From assembly GCA_030151885.1 (NCBI GenBank), contig JASLCG010000081.1, positions 1 through 53,782 on the forward strand: 53,782 bases of DNA. Reading direction: 5' to 3'. The DNA comes from Bacteroides sp. (GTDB lineage: Bacteria > Bacteroidota > Bacteroidia > Bacteroidales > Bacteroidaceae). The stretch's first letter is position 1. Each line of letters opens with the position of its first letter. Position numbers and translations under genes: made by a program. The notes beneath the pieces are model-generated. The model was given only the letters and a program-made list of their open reading frames with translations, did no database searches and had not been told where the DNA came from. This document shows positions 43,198 through 52,430 of this stretch, piece by piece.

Positions 43198-43671
43198 ATG
43201 AAGAAGAGAGTTTTATTTGTTTGTTTAGGCAATATCTGCCGTTCTTCAACAGCCGAAGGTGTGATGTTAAGCTTGTTAAAGAAAAAAGGCTTAGAAGAGG
43301 ATTTTACTATTGATTCTGCTGGAACATCTGGCTATCATGAAGGAAGCCTGCCCGATGTACGTATGCGTAGGCATGCCTCTAAAAGAGGTTATGAGTTAGT
43401 ACATCGATCTAGGCCTGTACGTGTTGAAGATTTTTATGAGTTTGATTATATAATAGGAATGGATGACCAAAACATTGCAGATTTAAGAGAGTTGGCTCCG
43501 TCTCCAAATGAAGAGAAGAAAATTCATCGAATGGTAGAATTTTCTTCTCAATATGATAATACTTACATTCCAGACCCTTACTATGGTGGATCAGAAGGCT
43601 TTGAATTAGTTATTGACTTACTAGAAGATGCTTGTCAAGGTTTACTTAACTTTTTAACTCAGGATAACTGA
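43198..43671 (+). CDS. Low-molecular-weight protein-tyrosine phosphatase
   Basis: The 157-aa protein has the CX5R loop VCLGNICRSS with nucleophile Cys9 and Arg15, and the general acid Asp126 in IPDPYYGG. It is cytoplasmic; relatives dephosphorylate tyrosine on capsule kinases and other proteins. No tyrosine kinase is nearby. It is co-transcribed with priA judging from the 3-base gap. Its last 26 bases overlap, tail to tail, the end of the 7TM-HD gene on the other strand. Confidence 0.95.
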   Translation: MKKRVLFVCLGNICRSSTAEGVMLSLLKKKGLEEDFTIDSAGTSGYHEGSLPDVRMRRHASKRGYELVHRSRPVRVEDFYEFDYIIGMDDQNIADLRELAPSPNEEKKIHRMVEFSSQYDNTYIPDPYYGGSEGFELVIDLLEDACQGLLNFLTQDN

Positions 43672-45706
43672 TTCTAGTGTGATAAATAATTTTTAGTTTT
43701 TCTTTAAACACTTCCTTAATATCTTCAATATTTTGGAAGGTAATAGGGCAGTGTTTAAAGTATCCTTCATTTACTTGCGTATCTATAATTTTTTCGACCA
43801 AGTTACTAATCGTTTGTTCTGTATATTCGGGTAAGCTTCTAGAAGCTGCCTCTACTGCATCTGCCATCATTAAGATAGCAGTCTCTCTTGAGAATGGATT
43901 TGGCCCAGGATATGAAAACTTACTATCATCGGGAGTTTCTCCTTTGTGTTCATTCATCCACGATATATAGAAATATTTTGTTTTACCTTTTCCATGATGG
44001 GTTATAATAAAGTCTTTTACGGCCGTAGGCAGGTTGTGCTTTTCGGCCAACTTCATTCCATCAAATATATGGCTGATAACAATTTTAGCACTTTGTTCAT
44101 AACTTAACTTTGAGTGTGGATTGAATCCTCCAGATTGATTTTCTGTAAAGAATGCTGGATTTTTCATTTTTCCTATATCATGGTATAAGGCACCTGTTCT
44201 AACTAATTGGCTATTAGCACCAATTCGAATAGCAGCTGCAGATGCTAGATTTGCCATTTGCATAGAGTGTTGAAATGTTCCAGGTGCAACTTCAGATAAC
44301 TCACGTAATAGAGGATTGTTAATGTTTGAAAGCTCTACTAATGTAACGTTAGATGTAAATCCAAATAACTTTTCTAGCAAGAATAAAAATGGATAGGTAA
44401 ATAGTAATAAGATTCCATTAATAGCAAAATAACTATACATCTGCGTGTTGAACTTTGAAAAGTCGCTCTCTACAATCATTTCGTAAGAGAAAAAAGTAAT
44501 TGCATATGCTAATGTTAGTATAACAGCACTCTTGATAAGTTGAGAGCGTTGAGATAACTCTCTTAAACTATAGATAGCAATCATTCCAGCCACCATTTGG
44601 AGTATAATAAATTCAAGAGGAGATGAAACGATAATAGAGCAAATTAAAATTGTATTGGCATATGCAACATAAGCAGTTCTTGAGTCTAAGAATATGCGAA
44701 TAATAATTGGCATCATTGCATATGGAATAATATAAATAGCATTTCCGAAAGCACTAAATACAGATGTTGCAATACAGTATATGCACACTAATAAAAATAA
44801 TAATGTTAAACTGCGCTTCCTTTCGTACAACCCTTTTTTAAAGAGTTCTAAGTATAACATGAAGCAAAACATTAAGATTGATACAAAAAGTATTTGCCCT
44901 GCAAGAGTTAAGTACTTTGAAGTTGTGGTCTCTGTATGTTTTGATATTTCAATACTTAAAGAGTTAAGTATACTGAATGTTTTAGCATCTACAATTTCTC
45001 CTCTATCTACAATCTTTTGCCCACTTTGCACTAGCCCCTTTGTTAATGAAAGGCTAGACAGTAGCTCTTTTTTTGCTGTTTGAGTCCTCTCTTTTTCATA
45101 ATTTAGATTGGGAATAATATATCTATGCAGATTACATTGGCGTAACAGATCTACGTTCAAAGAGTGTAGGTGCTCGTCCATGATTTTTTCGTAGGCTGTT
45201 TTTAAAGTGTATAAGTTGGTAAGATCGCGCTCGTATGCAATCTTTTCCTCCGTAATCATGATAGATTTAATACCCTCTCTTTTTAGTTGTCTAATACTAT
45301 CTGATACTATAACTCCTTGGCTGTAAATCTCTTTTAAAGTATTGTATATGTAATTGCGTTGTGCCTCTTTAGGGATAATTTTGTTAAGTTTAGTATTATA
45401 ATCAGTAGAGAACTTAGCTAGTATGCTGTCACTAACCCCTTTGTCAATGTTATAATAAGGGCGATAGTCATGTTTTAGCACGCTATCCATCTCCATCTTT
45501 ATAATCTTGCTATCTTTGTAGATTGAAAAGTCGAATGGGGCTATTAACTGTCCATATCTCCAAGGCTTATTTATTTCGTACTGATAGTTAAACTTACTTT
45601 CTCTAGGTAGAAAGTAGGTGATGGAACTAACAACAATAGTGAAAATTAAGATCTTGTATATAAGGTCTTTATATTTTATCTTTTGCTTATTGAAATCGGG
45701 TTTCAT
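43646..45706 (-). CDS. 7TM-HD family membrane phosphohydrolase (PgpH-like)
   Basis: The 686-aa protein has one N-terminal membrane helix, a large extracytoplasmic 7TMR-HDED domain (about 45-270), seven membrane helices (about 275-450) and a cytoplasmic HD domain with LYHDIGKMKNPAFF near residue 509 and ITHHGKGKTKYFY. In Listeria the homologue PgpH hydrolyses cyclic di-AMP, and Bacteroidetes members are thought to do the same. No diadenylate cyclase is in the window. It is divergent from gltX with 88 bases between them and overlaps the phosphatase gene at its 3' end. The family is clear; the substrate is inferred. Confidence 0.92.
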   Translation of the reverse strand: MKPDFNKQKIKYKDLIYKILIFTIVVSSITYFLPRESKFNYQYEINKPWRYGQLIAPFDFSIYKDSKIIKMEMDSVLKHDYRPYYNIDKGVSDSILAKFSTDYNTKLNKIIPKEAQRNYIYNTLKEIYSQGVIVSDSIRQLKREGIKSIMITEEKIAYERDLTNLYTLKTAYEKIMDEHLHSLNVDLLRQCNLHRYIIPNLNYEKERTQTAKKELLSSLSLTKGLVQSGQKIVDRGEIVDAKTFSILNSLSIEISKHTETTTSKYLTLAGQILFVSILMFCFMLYLELFKKGLYERKRSLTLLFLLVCIYCIATSVFSAFGNAIYIIPYAMMPIIIRIFLDSRTAYVAYANTILICSIIVSSPLEFIILQMVAGMIAIYSLRELSQRSQLIKSAVILTLAYAITFFSYEMIVESDFSKFNTQMYSYFAINGILLLFTYPFLFLLEKLFGFTSNVTLVELSNINNPLLRELSEVAPGTFQHSMQMANLASAAAIRIGANSQLVRTGALYHDIGKMKNPAFFTENQSGGFNPHSKLSYEQSAKIVISHIFDGMKLAEKHNLPTAVKDFIITHHGKGKTKYFYISWMNEHKGETPDDSKFSYPGPNPFSRETAILMMADAVEAASRSLPEYTEQTISNLVEKIIDTQVNEGYFKHCPITFQNIEDIKEVFKEKLKIIYHTRISYPELKS

Positions 45707-45761
45707 AATTTCATATTTTTCGAAAAATACGAAATTAAACTTTAGTATGGAAAAAAAAGAT

Positions 45762-45769
45762 TAATTTTG
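45762..45769 (+). promoter_or_regulatory. Putative gltX promoter (-7 element)
   Basis: TAATTTTG, 25 bases before the gltX ATG. A weak TTTA 17 bases upstream could act as -33. Confidence 0.55.
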
Positions 45770-45794
45770 CAACGTTTTATATACAAGTATAGAT

Positions 45795-47312
45795 ATGTCT
45801 AATAGAAAAGTAAGAGTTCGTTTTGCTCCTAGTCCAACAGGAGCTTTACATATTGGTGGTGTGCGTACTGCCTTATATAATTATCTTTTTGCTCGTCAAC
45901 ATGGTGGTGACTTAGTATTCCGTATCGAAGATACAGACTCTAATCGCTTTGTACCTGGAGCAGAGGAATATATTCTTGAGTCATTTAAATGGCTTAATAT
46001 AAAATTTGATGAGGGGGTAACTTTTGGTGGTGATTGTGGACCTTATCGTCAGTCAGAGCGTCGTGATATTTATAAAAAGTATGTTCAGGTACTTTTAGAT
46101 AATGGAAAAGCATATATTGCGTTTGATACTCCAGAAGAGCTAAATGCTAAAAGAGAGGCTGTTAATAATTTCCAATATGATGCTTCTTCACGTCATGAAA
46201 TGAGAAACTCTCTTACGCTTTCTAAGGAAGAGGTGGAAAAGCTTATAGCTGATGGAACTCAATATGTGGTTCGTTTTAAAATAGAACCTAATGAAGATAT
46301 TCATGTACAAGATATAATTCGTGGTGAGGTTGTTATAAACTCTTCTGTACTTGATGATAAGGTTTTATATAAATCGGCAGATGAATTGCCAACATACCAC
46401 TTGGCAAATATTGTAGATGACCACTTAATGGATATATCTCATGTTATTCGTGGAGAAGAATGGTTACCATCTGCGCCACTTCATGTTTTACTGTATCGTG
46501 CATTTGGTTGGGAAGATACTATGCCTGAATTTGCTCATCTTCCACTTCTATTAAAACCAGAAGGTAATGGTAAGTTAAGCAAACGTGATGGTGATAGACT
46601 AGGGTTTCCTGTATTCCCACTAGAATGGAAAGATCCTAAGACCGGTGATATCTCATCGGGGTACAGAGAGTCTGGTTATCTTCCAGAAGCTGTAATTAAC
46701 TTCTTAGCTTTGTTAGGCTGGAATCCTGGTAACGATCAGGAGATAATGTCAATGGAAGAGCTTGTTAAACTGTTTGATTTAACTCGTTGTAGTAAGTCTG
46801 GTGCTAAGTTTGATTTCAAAAAGGGAATTTGGTTCAATCATCAATATATCCAAATGAAGTCTAATGAAGAGATGGCTAGTTTATTTGAACCAATACTTAA
46901 AACAAAAGGGATAGCTGAGTCTAAAGAACGAATTGCTCAAGTTGTTGGTTTAATGAAAGATCGTATTTCTTTTATAGACGAGCTTTGGGAGGTGTCTGAC
47001 TTCTTTTTTGTAGCGCCTACTACATATGATGAAAAGACCACACGTAAACGTTGGAAAGATACATCAGCTGCTGAAATGAAACAAATTGCAGAGCTTTTAG
47101 CTAATCTTGATGATTTTTCAGCCGAAAATCAAGAGAAGGTAGTAATGAGCTTTTTAGAAGAAAAAGAGCTTAAAGTAGGTGTTGTGATGAATGCTTTAAG
47201 ACTATCTATTGTAGGAGCTAGCAAAGGACCTCATATGTTTGATATAACAGCCTTTATCGGACAAAGCGAGACTATAAAACGTATTGAAAAGGCTATTGAG
47301 GTATTGGGCTAA
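45795..47312 (+). CDS. gltX: Glutamyl-tRNA synthetase
   Basis: The 505-aa class I synthetase charges tRNA-Glu. The HIGH equivalent is HIGG at 19-22 (APSPTGALHIGGVRTALYNY) and the KMSKS equivalent is KLSKR at 260-264. The C-terminal helical anticodon-binding domain is complete. GluRS and GlnRS share this family, but HIGG and the all-helical C-terminus indicate GluRS. waaA begins 8 bases later. Confidence 0.98.
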   Translation: MSNRKVRVRFAPSPTGALHIGGVRTALYNYLFARQHGGDLVFRIEDTDSNRFVPGAEEYILESFKWLNIKFDEGVTFGGDCGPYRQSERRDIYKKYVQVLLDNGKAYIAFDTPEELNAKREAVNNFQYDASSRHEMRNSLTLSKEEVEKLIADGTQYVVRFKIEPNEDIHVQDIIRGEVVINSSVLDDKVLYKSADELPTYHLANIVDDHLMDISHVIRGEEWLPSAPLHVLLYRAFGWEDTMPEFAHLPLLLKPEGNGKLSKRDGDRLGFPVFPLEWKDPKTGDISSGYRESGYLPEAVINFLALLGWNPGNDQEIMSMEELVKLFDLTRCSKSGAKFDFKKGIWFNHQYIQMKSNEEMASLFEPILKTKGIAESKERIAQVVGLMKDRISFIDELWEVSDFFFVAPTTYDEKTTRKRWKDTSAAEMKQIAELLANLDDFSAENQEKVVMSFLEEKELKVGVVMNALRLSIVGASKGPHMFDITAFIGQSETIKRIEKAIEVLG

Positions 47313-47320
47313 CTTATACT

Positions 47321-48541
47321 ATGCTTTATAATATTGCAATATATATATATGGTTTTCTTGTTCAAATAGCATCGCTATTTAACAAGAAAGCGCGTAAAAT
47401 GGTGCGTGGACATCGTGTTGTTTATAAACTATTACGCCAACAAATTGAAGTAGATAAAAACTACATATGGTTTCATGCTGCTTCATTAGGAGAGTTTGAA
47501 CAAGGAAGGCCACTAATCGAAAAAATACGTGAACAGTATCCGGCTTATCGTATTCTATTAACATTTTTCTCTCCTTCAGGATATGAGGTTAGAAAAGATT
47601 ATAAAGGGGCTGATATAGTTTGTTACCTCCCTTTTGATAAGCCTAGAAATGTTAAGAAATTTCTGAATATTGTTAACCCATGTATGGCGTTCTTTATAAA
47701 ATATGAGTTCTGGAAAAATTATTTAGATGAGCTCCATAGTAGGAGAATACCTACTTATAGTGTCTCCTCTATTTTTAGGAGAAATCAGATCTTTTTCAAA
47801 TGGTATGGAGGTACGTATCGAAAAGTACTGAAAAATTTTGATCATCTATTTGTTCAGAATGAGTCTTCAAAGCGTTTCTTAGCTAAAATAAATGTAACAA
47901 AAGTATCGGTTGTTGGTGATACTAGGTTTGATAGAGTTATTCAAATTAAGAATGCTGCCAAAGATTTACCCTTAGTAGAGAGGTTTAAACAAGGAATGCC
48001 AACATTTGTAGCTGGTAGCTCTTGGGGGCCTGATGAGGATATATTTATAAAGTACTTTAATGAACATCCAGAAGTGAAGTTAATTATAGCTCCTCATGTA
48101 ATAGATGAGAATCACTTGGTTGAAATAATAGGAAAGCTAAAAAGAAGCTATGTTCGTTACTCAAAGTGTACAGAGGAGTCTGTTTTAAAAGCAAATTGTT
48201 TAATTATAGACTGCTTTGGTTTATTGTCATCTATTTATAGATATGGAGAAATAGCATATATAGGAGGTGGTTTTGGAGTTGGAATTCATAATACTCTTGA
48301 AGCTGCTGTGTATGGTGTCCCTGTTATATTTGGTCCAAAGTATCAAAAGTTTATGGAAGCTAAGGATTTAATAGAGTGTAAAGGTGCTTACTCTATAAAT
48401 AACTTTGAAGAGTTTAAAAAACTAGTTGATAAGCTTTATGCTGATTCAGGATTTTATAAAGACACCTGCTCATTAGCAGGGGGATATGTTGCTAATAATG
48501 CAGGTGCTTCAGATAAGATTTTAGAAAAGATTAATTTTTAG
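47321..48541 (+). CDS. waaA: 3-deoxy-D-manno-octulosonic acid (Kdo) transferase
   Basis: The 406-aa glycosyltransferase (family GT30) adds Kdo to lipid A precursor on the cytoplasmic face of the inner membrane. An N-terminal membrane anchor (IAIYIYGFLVQIASLF) is followed by WFHAASLGEFEQGRPLIE, which contains the catalytic-base Glu, and YIGGGFGVGIHNTLEAAVYGVPVIFGP near the C-terminus. Its presence indicates a Kdo-containing LPS. It follows gltX by 8 bases and its stop overlaps the mnmA stop region by 4 bases on the opposite strand. Confidence 0.95.
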   Translation: MLYNIAIYIYGFLVQIASLFNKKARKMVRGHRVVYKLLRQQIEVDKNYIWFHAASLGEFEQGRPLIEKIREQYPAYRILLTFFSPSGYEVRKDYKGADIVCYLPFDKPRNVKKFLNIVNPCMAFFIKYEFWKNYLDELHSRRIPTYSVSSIFRRNQIFFKWYGGTYRKVLKNFDHLFVQNESSKRFLAKINVTKVSVVGDTRFDRVIQIKNAAKDLPLVERFKQGMPTFVAGSSWGPDEDIFIKYFNEHPEVKLIIAPHVIDENHLVEIIGKLKRSYVRYSKCTEESVLKANCLIIDCFGLLSSIYRYGEIAYIGGGFGVGIHNTLEAAVYGVPVIFGPKYQKFMEAKDLIECKGAYSINNFEEFKKLVDKLYADSGFYKDTCSLAGGYVANNAGASDKILEKINF

Positions 48542-49611
48542 TAGCTAATCTCTCCACTGCCATAACATATTTTAGAGGCTTTGTCATAAATGACACCAAA
48601 TTGGCCTGGTGCAATTCCCTGAAGTAGTTGCTCTGACTTAATAATGTATTGGTTGTCTTTATGATATAATATACCTGGACTAAATTCTGGTGTATGACGT
48701 ATTTTAAATGTAATAGGAACTCCTTGGCTTGGAATAACAGGCCAGGGAGTTTCTGTTATGTAGTGTATGTTGTTCATTTTAAATTCTTTTCCATACTGAG
48801 TTATAACATCAAATCCCTTAGAAGCATAGATTATATTATGTTCTATGTCTTTTTTTATTACGTACCAAGGTCCGCCTCCAAGACCTAATCCCTTTCTCTG
48901 TCCTATTGTGTGGAACCAGTAGCCATTATGAATACCTATTTTTTTTCCTGTCTCTAGCTCTATTATATCACCTTTTTTCTCACCTAAAAATCTTTTTACA
49001 AAATCATTATAGTTTATTTTTCCAAGAAAGCATATTCCTTGGCTATCTTTCCTTCTGGCACTAGGAAGCTTAGCGTCAAGAGCCAACTTTCTTACTTGAT
49101 CTTTGTCTAAATCACCCAGAGGAAATAATAATTTAGATATTTGTAAATTATCTATTTGAGCTAAAAAGTCTGTTTGGTCTTTGATGAGGTCTTTAGAGGT
49201 ACCTAGCCATACTTTGTTATCTATTTCTAACCTTTTGGCGTAATGTCCAGTTGCTGTAAAGTCATAAGTATGTCCTACTTTTTCTTCAAAGCATCCAAAC
49301 TTGATTAGCTTGTTGCACATAACGTCTGGGTTTGGAGTTAGTCCTTGCTTTACTTTATCAATAGTATATTGGACAACATTTTCCCAATATTCTTTTTGTA
49401 AGTCTACTACATTTAGTGTTAGTCCATACTTTTTAGCAGTTGCTTGTGCTAACTCTATATCTTCTTCTGCAGAACAATCCATATACTCTGCATTATCCAT
49501 TCCTATTTTAATGTAGAATAAATCAGGTTTGTATCCTTGTTCACATAGGAGATGAGTAACTACAGAGCTATCTACGCCTCCTGAAAATAGTGTTGCTATA
49601 CTTTTACTCAT
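48538..49611 (-). CDS. mnmA: tRNA-specific 2-thiouridylase MnmA
   Basis: The 357-aa enzyme makes the s2 modification of U34 in tRNAs for Lys, Glu and Gln. The PP-loop is SGGVDSS at 10-16 and the two catalytic cysteines are Cys99 (NPDVMCNK) and Cys194 (SQGICFLG). The C-terminal beta-barrel is present. In this phylum the sulfur may come through a relay or directly from a desulfurase; the window does not show which. It follows the gamma-carbonic anhydrase gene by 72 bases and converges on waaA with a 4-base overlap and no terminator. Confidence 0.96.
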   Translation of the reverse strand: MSKSIATLFSGGVDSSVVTHLLCEQGYKPDLFYIKIGMDNAEYMDCSAEEDIELAQATAKKYGLTLNVVDLQKEYWENVVQYTIDKVKQGLTPNPDVMCNKLIKFGCFEEKVGHTYDFTATGHYAKRLEIDNKVWLGTSKDLIKDQTDFLAQIDNLQISKLLFPLGDLDKDQVRKLALDAKLPSARRKDSQGICFLGKINYNDFVKRFLGEKKGDIIELETGKKIGIHNGYWFHTIGQRKGLGLGGGPWYVIKKDIEHNIIYASKGFDVITQYGKEFKMNNIHYITETPWPVIPSQGVPITFKIRHTPEFSPGILYHKDNQYIIKSEQLLQGIAPGQFGVIYDKASKICYGSGEISY

Positions 49612-49683
49612 TGTTTAAAAATGTTTTCTTGGAAACACGTTTGAAAGCTATTTGTTTAAGACATTAGTTTTTTTTATAGAAGA

Positions 49684-50205
49684 TTACTTGGCTTCTTCAT
49701 TTTCGTACCATGATGCGTAAGTGATATAATGAGATGCAATTTTAAGCTCATCGCTTTTAGTAGGATCTATTTTCTTTATAAACTTTGCAGGTACACCAGC
49801 CCAGAGTTCATAATCTCCTATTTTTGTATTGCTCAAAACTAATGCTCCAGCAGCTACAATTGCACCTTTTCCTACATGAACATAATCTAAGAGTGTTGAT
49901 CCCATACCTATTAAAGCTCCATCATCTATGTCTGCACCGTGCACTATGGCGTTGTGGCCGACAGTTACGTCATTACCAATTGTAACAGTCGATTTTTCAT
50001 ATAATGTATGTAATATGCTTCCGTCTTGTATATTTACTCGGTCTCCAATTCTTATGCTATTAACATCTCCCCTTAGTACAGCATTAAACCAAATGCTGCA
50101 CTCGCTTCCCATAACTACATCTCCTACAATGGTTGCATTTTCGGAAAAATAACATCTTTCACCCCATTTAGGGTAGAATCCTCTTACTTTTTTTATAAGT
50201 GCCAT
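49684..50205 (-). CDS. Gamma-carbonic anhydrase family (left-handed beta-helix) protein
   Basis: The 173-aa protein shows hexapeptide repeats throughout and a C-terminal helix. The three metal-binding histidines of the gamma class are present: His66 (DGSILHTL), His84 and His89 (VGHNAIVHG). Related proteins (YrdA, PaaY) include active carbonic anhydrases and enzymes of unknown activity, so hydration of CO2 is possible but unproved. It lies 4 bases after a large aminopeptidase P gene and probably shares its transcript. Confidence 0.92.
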   Translation of the reverse strand: MALIKKVRGFYPKWGERCYFSENATIVGDVVMGSECSIWFNAVLRGDVNSIRIGDRVNIQDGSILHTLYEKSTVTIGNDVTVGHNAIVHGADIDDGALIGMGSTLLDYVHVGKGAIVAAGALVLSNTKIGDYELWAGVPAKFIKKIDPTKSDELKIASHYITYASWYENEEAK

Positions 50206-50209
50206 ATAT

Positions 50210-51979
50210 TTAAAGTTTTGAAGTGTTTAATTCAAGCCAGCTCTTTTCTTCATTATCAAGATGAGGTGATAGAGTGTTAAACACCATACTATGGTAGTTA
50301 TTTAGCCAATCTATTTCCTCTTGTGTTAACATCTCTTTTATTACACCTTTAGTGCATATTGGGCATAAAGTTATAGTCTCGAACTGGTAGTATTCACCGA
50401 AAAGTCCTTTGTCAAAAGGTTGTACTAATATTAAGTTTTCAATTCTTACTCCATGACTATTTGCTATGTATATGCCAGGTTCATTAGATGTTAACATACC
50501 TAGTTCTAACTGTGTTGAGTTTTCTTGCATTCGGATACTTTGTGGCCCTTCGTGAACACAGAGGAAGTGCCCAACACCATGTCCTGTGCCATGTAGAAAG
50601 TTTTTTTTCGCCTCCCATAATGGAAGTCTGGCTAGTATATCAAGCTGGCTTCCTCTTGTTCCTTTAGGAAACTTAGCCTTAGCTAGATTAATGTGTCCTT
50701 TTAAGACTAGTGTATAATCTAGTTTCTCGTCATTAGTGAGTTCTCCTAAAGCAATTGTTCTAGTTATATCTGTTGTTCCATCTAGATATTGTGCTCCAGA
50801 ATCTACTAATAAAAGTCCTTTAGGCATTAATGTTTTATTAGAATCTTTGTTGGCAGTATAGTGAACAATAGCTCCATGTTCTTTATATCCAGCTATTGTA
50901 TCGAAGCTTTCACCGACAAATAGAGGTTGTTGACTTCTGTATTGATATAGTTTCTCTGCAATGTCTATTTCGGTTATATTATTGTCAAGGTTCTTTTCTA
51001 GCCAAATCAAGAATTTAACTAATGCGATTCCGTCTTTAACCATCGCATTTTTTACAGACTTAATCTCTATACTATTTCTTATGGATTTTAATAGAGGAAT
51101 TGGTGAGTTAACTTCTAAAACTTGAGAACTAGTAGGAATGGCATCTAGTATTTTTACGTTTGTTGTATTCGGATCTACAAATATGACCTTTTCACTAGTA
51201 TGATTTATAAATTTAAAAACCTCAGTGTAATCTTTAATGGAGACGTTGATGGATAAGAGGTATTCAATGGTTTGAGGGTTTAGTTTTTTAGAGTCGATGA
51301 ATAGTGTAGTATTATGCTTATCGAATATAAGGTAAGATATAACTACAGGATTATTTTTAATTTCTTCGCCTCGAATATTTAGAGTCCATGCTATTTCATC
51401 TAAAGCGGACACAATAAAAATACCACCATCTTTAGTTGTTTTATTTCTAATTTTTTCTATTTTATTATATGCGGACTCTCCTGCGAATCTAATATCGTAG
51501 ATTTTTATTTGATTTGTTGGTAGCTGGGGCCTATTTAACCATATCTTTTCAATACCATCTGAAGATGTGTTAATAGTATATCCTATTAGCTCATGAAGAA
51601 GGCGTTTGTATTGGCTAATCGAAAAAGTTTCTCCATTGATAGCGATAGTACCTCCAACTTTAATTTTCTTTCTAAGAAATTGATAAATAGTGGGGGTCTC
51701 TTCGAGACCATCTTTATAAAGCTCTATAGTACTATCTTTGAGTTGTTGCTCGGCTTGAATATAATATCTAGAATCTGTCCATAGCCCAGCTTCATGCTCG
51801 GTTATTACGAATATTCCTGCCGATCCTGTAAAACCAGAAATCCATGCACGAGAGTTCCAGTGTTCAGGGAGGTACTCACTCATGTGTGGGTCACTTGATG
51901 TAATTATAACAGCATCGAAGTTGTTTTTTTTCATGAAGCTTCTAAGGAGGCAAAGCTTACTCTTAGTGTCGTTTTTCAT
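50210..51979 (-). CDS. Xaa-Pro aminopeptidase, three-domain type (M24B)
   Basis: From the ATG at 51979 (MKNDTKSKLCLLRSFM) the protein is 589 aa, with two creatinase-like N-terminal domains and a C-terminal catalytic domain, as in eukaryotic-type APP1. Metal-site motifs are LVDSGAQYLDGTTDITRTIALG, FLHGTGHGVGHFLCVHEGP, SNEPGIYI and HGVRIENLILVQ. It trims N-terminal residues before proline in the cytoplasm. A TTG 27 bases upstream was rejected. This is the second M24B enzyme in the window; the shorter one is at 15602. Confidence 0.94.
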   Translation of the reverse strand: MKNDTKSKLCLLRSFMKKNNFDAVIITSSDPHMSEYLPEHWNSRAWISGFTGSAGIFVITEHEAGLWTDSRYYIQAEQQLKDSTIELYKDGLEETPTIYQFLRKKIKVGGTIAINGETFSISQYKRLLHELIGYTINTSSDGIEKIWLNRPQLPTNQIKIYDIRFAGESAYNKIEKIRNKTTKDGGIFIVSALDEIAWTLNIRGEEIKNNPVVISYLIFDKHNTTLFIDSKKLNPQTIEYLLSINVSIKDYTEVFKFINHTSEKVIFVDPNTTNVKILDAIPTSSQVLEVNSPIPLLKSIRNSIEIKSVKNAMVKDGIALVKFLIWLEKNLDNNITEIDIAEKLYQYRSQQPLFVGESFDTIAGYKEHGAIVHYTANKDSNKTLMPKGLLLVDSGAQYLDGTTDITRTIALGELTNDEKLDYTLVLKGHINLAKAKFPKGTRGSQLDILARLPLWEAKKNFLHGTGHGVGHFLCVHEGPQSIRMQENSTQLELGMLTSNEPGIYIANSHGVRIENLILVQPFDKGLFGEYYQFETITLCPICTKGVIKEMLTQEEIDWLNNYHSMVFNTLSPHLDNEEKSWLELNTSKL

Positions 51980-52072
51980 ATCAATAATACAAATAGTTTC
52001 TAACAAAGTTAATAAAACAGCTAGTAAGGTGTATAATTTATATGTTAAACCGAAGGAAAAAAGAGTGAAAGT

Positions 52073-52103
52073 TTTGTGATTATGGAAACAATACGTAATT
52101 TTG
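52073..52103 (+). promoter_or_regulatory. rpsU promoter
   Basis: TTTG (52073-52076), 19 bases, then TAATTTTG (52096-52103) matches both boxes with ideal spacing. The leader before the rpsU ATG is about 50 bases, very AT-rich and without an SD. Confidence 0.72.
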
Positions 52104-52160
52104 CACCCTGAAATATTTTCTAAAAATAGAAATAACTAATTATTAATTAAAGATTAAACA

Positions 52161-52352
52161 ATGATTGTAGTACCTGTAAAAGAAGGCGAAAACATCGAAA
52201 GAGCTCTTAAAAAATTTAAGAGAAAATTTGAAAAAACTGGTATCGTAAAAGAACTAAGAAAAAGACAACAATTTGATAAGCCATCTGTTGTAAGAAGATT
52301 TAAAAAAGAACGTGCTATTTACGTTCAACAACTAAAAGAATTAGAAGATTAA
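52161..52352 (+). CDS. rpsU: 30S ribosomal protein bS21
   Basis: The 63-aa basic protein MIVVPVKEGENIERALKKFK is typical bS21. It sits at the platform of the small subunit beside the 3' end of 16S rRNA. In Flavobacterium johnsoniae published structural work places bS21 (with bS18 and bS6) where it hides the anti-SD sequence, explaining SD-independent initiation in the phylum. Here rpsU itself lacks an SD. It leads the rpsU-xerC-hpf run. Confidence 0.98.
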   Translation: MIVVPVKEGENIERALKKFKRKFEKTGIVKELRKRQQFDKPSVVRRFKKERAIYVQQLKELED

Positions 52353-52400
52353 TTTTTTTTATATCTTGCTTTTGGCGAGGTAGAATTCTTTTTATATATT

Positions 52401-52427
52401 CGTTATTATAAATAAAACGTAATAACG
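52401..52427 (+). repeat. Inverted repeat just before the xerC start
   Basis: CGTTATTA (52401-52408) and TAATAACG (52420-52427) form a perfect 8-bp inverted repeat with an 11-base loop, ending 3 bases before the xerC ATG. It could be an operator or a hairpin covering the start. No T-run follows, so it is not a terminator. Confidence 0.6.
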
Positions 52428-52430
52428 ATT

